Part shown: piece after piece, positions 62,197-64,000 of the stretch
Layout of the letters: each line of letters starts with the position of its first letter
Position numbering within the stretch: the first letter of the stretch is position 1
Assembly (NCBI RefSeq): GCF_005405585.1
Contig: NZ_BJEQ01000002.1
Location: 372,001-436,000 of the forward strand
Direction of reading: 5' to 3'
From: Agarivorans sp. Toyoura001
GTDB lineage: Bacteria; Pseudomonadota; Gammaproteobacteria; Enterobacterales; Celerinatantimonadaceae
DNA: 64,000 nucleotides
Made by a program: the position numbers and the translations under genes
The notes under the pieces: generated by a model
The model's input: only the letters and a program-made list of their open reading frames with translations
Database searches by the model: none
Told to the model about the DNA's origin: nothing

Positions 62197-63900
62197 TTAA
62201 CCTGCTTCAACCTCTGGTTGCAGCTGCTTGCGTTTCATATGTCTAAAGAAGATCCCTACTAACATAATCAAGCCACAGAAACCGTAGGTTTGCATAATCG
62301 TTGGGTCGTCTGACATTAGGCCCACGTCAGAGAACATAATGAAGGCGCCTAGCACCATATAAAGCACCACGGCTGAGGCTTCAAAACGGAATTCCCACGG
62401 CGTAACGTCCATGCTTTCATTAATTGGCATCACATAGGCCTGCTCACGCGGTTTAATGGCGCCAATCACAAACATTAAGATGGTACACACCACAAACAGA
62501 ATCGCTAATTGGTGTAAGAAATGTAGCGGCGTTTCAAATACCAACTGCATCGCTGCGTAAGAAGATACAAACACAACTAACGACACTTTAGCGGCAATAG
62601 CGGGTACCCGTTTTGAAATGTAACCTACAAATACAATGGTGAAAATTGGCACACTAAAGAAGCCGGCAACCATTTGTAAGTATTGGAATAGACCTTCTGG
62701 CGCAAACATAATAAACGGGGCAATACACACTGCAATAATGGCAATCAATACCCCAAAGATTCGGCCTTTAGCCACCAGTTCTTGGTCTGATTTACCTTCA
62801 CCAAATAATGGTTTGTAAACATTAAGCGCGAACAAGGTCGTTGAGCTGTTCAGTACACCGTTAAAGGTACTAAGAATGGCACCAAACATTACCGCGACAA
62901 AAAAGCCCACTAATGGTTTTGGCAGTACTTCATTCACTAATCGGGTGTACATAGTGTCTGGGTTGCCTGCGTCAGCGCCGAACATATGAAATGCAATAAT
63001 GCCTGGAATAATCAAAAATAGTGGCGAGATAACCTTAATGGCACCGGCTAAAATCACCCCTTTCTGACCCTCTTTAAGGTTTTTAGCACCTAAAGCGCGC
63101 TGGATAATCGATTGATCGGTTCCCCAGTAATATAAGTTGACTAATAGCAAACCGGTAAACAATGTTGAGAATGGCAGTGGGTCACTGGATGTGCCTACCG
63201 ATTGTAACTTCTCTGGCGCAACAGTAATGATTTGGTGTAAACCATCACCAAAGCTGCCGCCACCTAGCACCATTAAACCAAACACTGGGATCATTAAACC
63301 ACCAATGATCAAACCAACACCATTGATCGTATCGGCTATCACCACTGCTTTTAAACCTCCATAAATGGCGTAGAAAAAGCCGAGAATACCAATAGTGGCA
63401 GAGATAATCGCAATCGCAGCAAACTCAGAAACACCCAGTAAGGTTTGAATATCGAAGATCTCGCCCAGTACCACTGCACCTGCGTACAAAGTGGTAGGCA
63501 GAATGTTAATCACGTATTGGCACAAGAACAGCAAGGTAACGAACTTCTTCACCGATAAGTCGTAACGGCTTTCTAAGAAGTCTGGAATGGTAGTAATACC
63601 TTGCTTTAAATAACGCGGCACTAATAACAGCGCAATAATCACTAAGGTAACACCCGACGCTACTTCCCAGCCCATTACACTCATATTGTGAGTGTAAGCT
63701 TGGGCACTCATGCCCACAAAACTGGTGGCACTAAGGTTGGTTAAAATCAGCGAGCTAGCAATTAAGCCGCCGGTTAAACTGCGGCCACCTAAAAAGTAGC
63801 CATCTTGTGAATCGTGCTTGTTTTTCTTCACTTTGTTGTAGGTAAACACCCCAACAAAGCCAGTAAACAGCAAGAACGATAAGAACACTGTTATAGACAT
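62197..63900 (-). CDS. Sodium:solute symporter (YidK-like, SSS/SLC5 family)
   Basis: With the start at ATG 63900 (AAGGA upstream) the protein has 567 residues with about 14 membrane helices. Family features are GYFLGGRSLTGGLIASSLIL, NLSATSFVGMSAQAY, WEVASGVTLVIIALLLVPRYL and TTIPDFLESRYD, closest in pattern to E. coli YidK. It is also related to the Vibrio Na+/galactose transporter. It probably imports galactose or a similar sugar, given the adjacent gal operon. It converges with the LytTR gene. The frame extends to 63936 without a ribosome site. Confidence 0.9.
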   Translation of the reverse strand: MSITVFLSFLLFTGFVGVFTYNKVKKNKHDSQDGYFLGGRSLTGGLIASSLILTNLSATSFVGMSAQAYTHNMSVMGWEVASGVTLVIIALLLVPRYLKQGITTIPDFLESRYDLSVKKFVTLLFLCQYVINILPTTLYAGAVVLGEIFDIQTLLGVSEFAAIAIISATIGILGFFYAIYGGLKAVVIADTINGVGLIIGGLMIPVFGLMVLGGGSFGDGLHQIITVAPEKLQSVGTSSDPLPFSTLFTGLLLVNLYYWGTDQSIIQRALGAKNLKEGQKGVILAGAIKVISPLFLIIPGIIAFHMFGADAGNPDTMYTRLVNEVLPKPLVGFFVAVMFGAILSTFNGVLNSSTTLFALNVYKPLFGEGKSDQELVAKGRIFGVLIAIIAVCIAPFIMFAPEGLFQYLQMVAGFFSVPIFTIVFVGYISKRVPAIAAKVSLVVFVSSYAAMQLVFETPLHFLHQLAILFVVCTILMFVIGAIKPREQAYVMPINESMDVTPWEFRFEASAVVLYMVLGAFIMFSDVGLMSDDPTIMQTYGFCGLIMLVGIFFRHMKRKQLQPEVEAG

Positions 63901-64000
63901 AGTTAATCCTTCATAAAGTTGGCGAGTGGCGGTCACTGGCCACTCGGTGAATACAAAAATTGTTGGTTAAATGCGTTTTAGGTGCACCATTAGTGCTGAC

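Overview
The window reads as the chromosome of an agar-degrading marine gammaproteobacterium, most likely Agarivorans or a close relative in the Alteromonadales. Two things support this. The order zapA/6S RNA with ygfB-pepP-ubiH-ubiI is a gammaproteobacterial hallmark. About 38 kb holds four intact GH50 agarases plus a GH50 fragment, a GH16-CBM13 agarase, a GH117 neoagarobiose hydrolase and the genes for 3,6-anhydro-L-galactose breakdown. The genus is an inference; no database search was made.

Layout. 1-4.5 kb: the 3' end of dgt, then accessory genes (a DUF4365 nuclease-like protein and a candidate lysozyme-like effector with a candidate exported immunity protein). 4.6-9.2 kb: the glycine cleavage genes gcvT-gcvH-gcvP on the minus strand. 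9.9-11.2 kb: two overlapping acetyltransferase genes. 11.2-17.1 kb: the ubiquinone/pepP/ygfB operon, a PilZ protein, zapA and 6S RNA. The 6S 3' end is followed by three degenerate 86-87 bp copies of itself. 17.6-24.6 kb: a large FG-GAP/Big_2 lipoprotein, a GH50 remnant, a chemoreceptor with a periplasmic binding protein, and a small P-loop protein. 24.7-55.3 kb: the agar utilisation locus. 55.5-64 kb: galE-galT-galK, a divergent outer-membrane protein/LytS/LytTR operon, and a sodium:solute symporter.

How the genes work together (inference from families). Exported agarases (GH16 and three GH50s with different export signals) release neoagaro-oligosaccharides. A LamB-type porin and an OHS-family MFS permease import them. 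Cytoplasmic GH50 and GH117 enzymes split them to D-galactose and 3,6-anhydro-L-galactose (AHG). Galactose enters the Leloir pathway through GalK, GalT and GalE. AHG is oxidised by the aldehyde dehydrogenase, ring-opened by the cycloisomerase to 2-keto-3-deoxy-L-galactonate, and finished by the KDG kinase and KDPG aldolase. A three-gene operon of C5-acting-type dehydrogenases (AllD-like, L-galactonate-5-dehydrogenase-like, UxuB/UxaB-like) would allow C5 inversion of the keto-deoxy acid to D-KDG before phosphorylation.

Regulation. A palindrome of consensus TTGGTNNACCAA recurs upstream of nearly every transcription unit of the agar locus and upstream of the FadR-type GntR regulator gene at 47.8-48.6 kb. 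It resembles the known UxuR/ExuR operator and suggests one regulon. A second, LacI-type motif with a central ACGT occurs twice between galE and the LytS/LytTR operon.

No tRNA, rRNA, CRISPR array, transposase or integrase was recognised.
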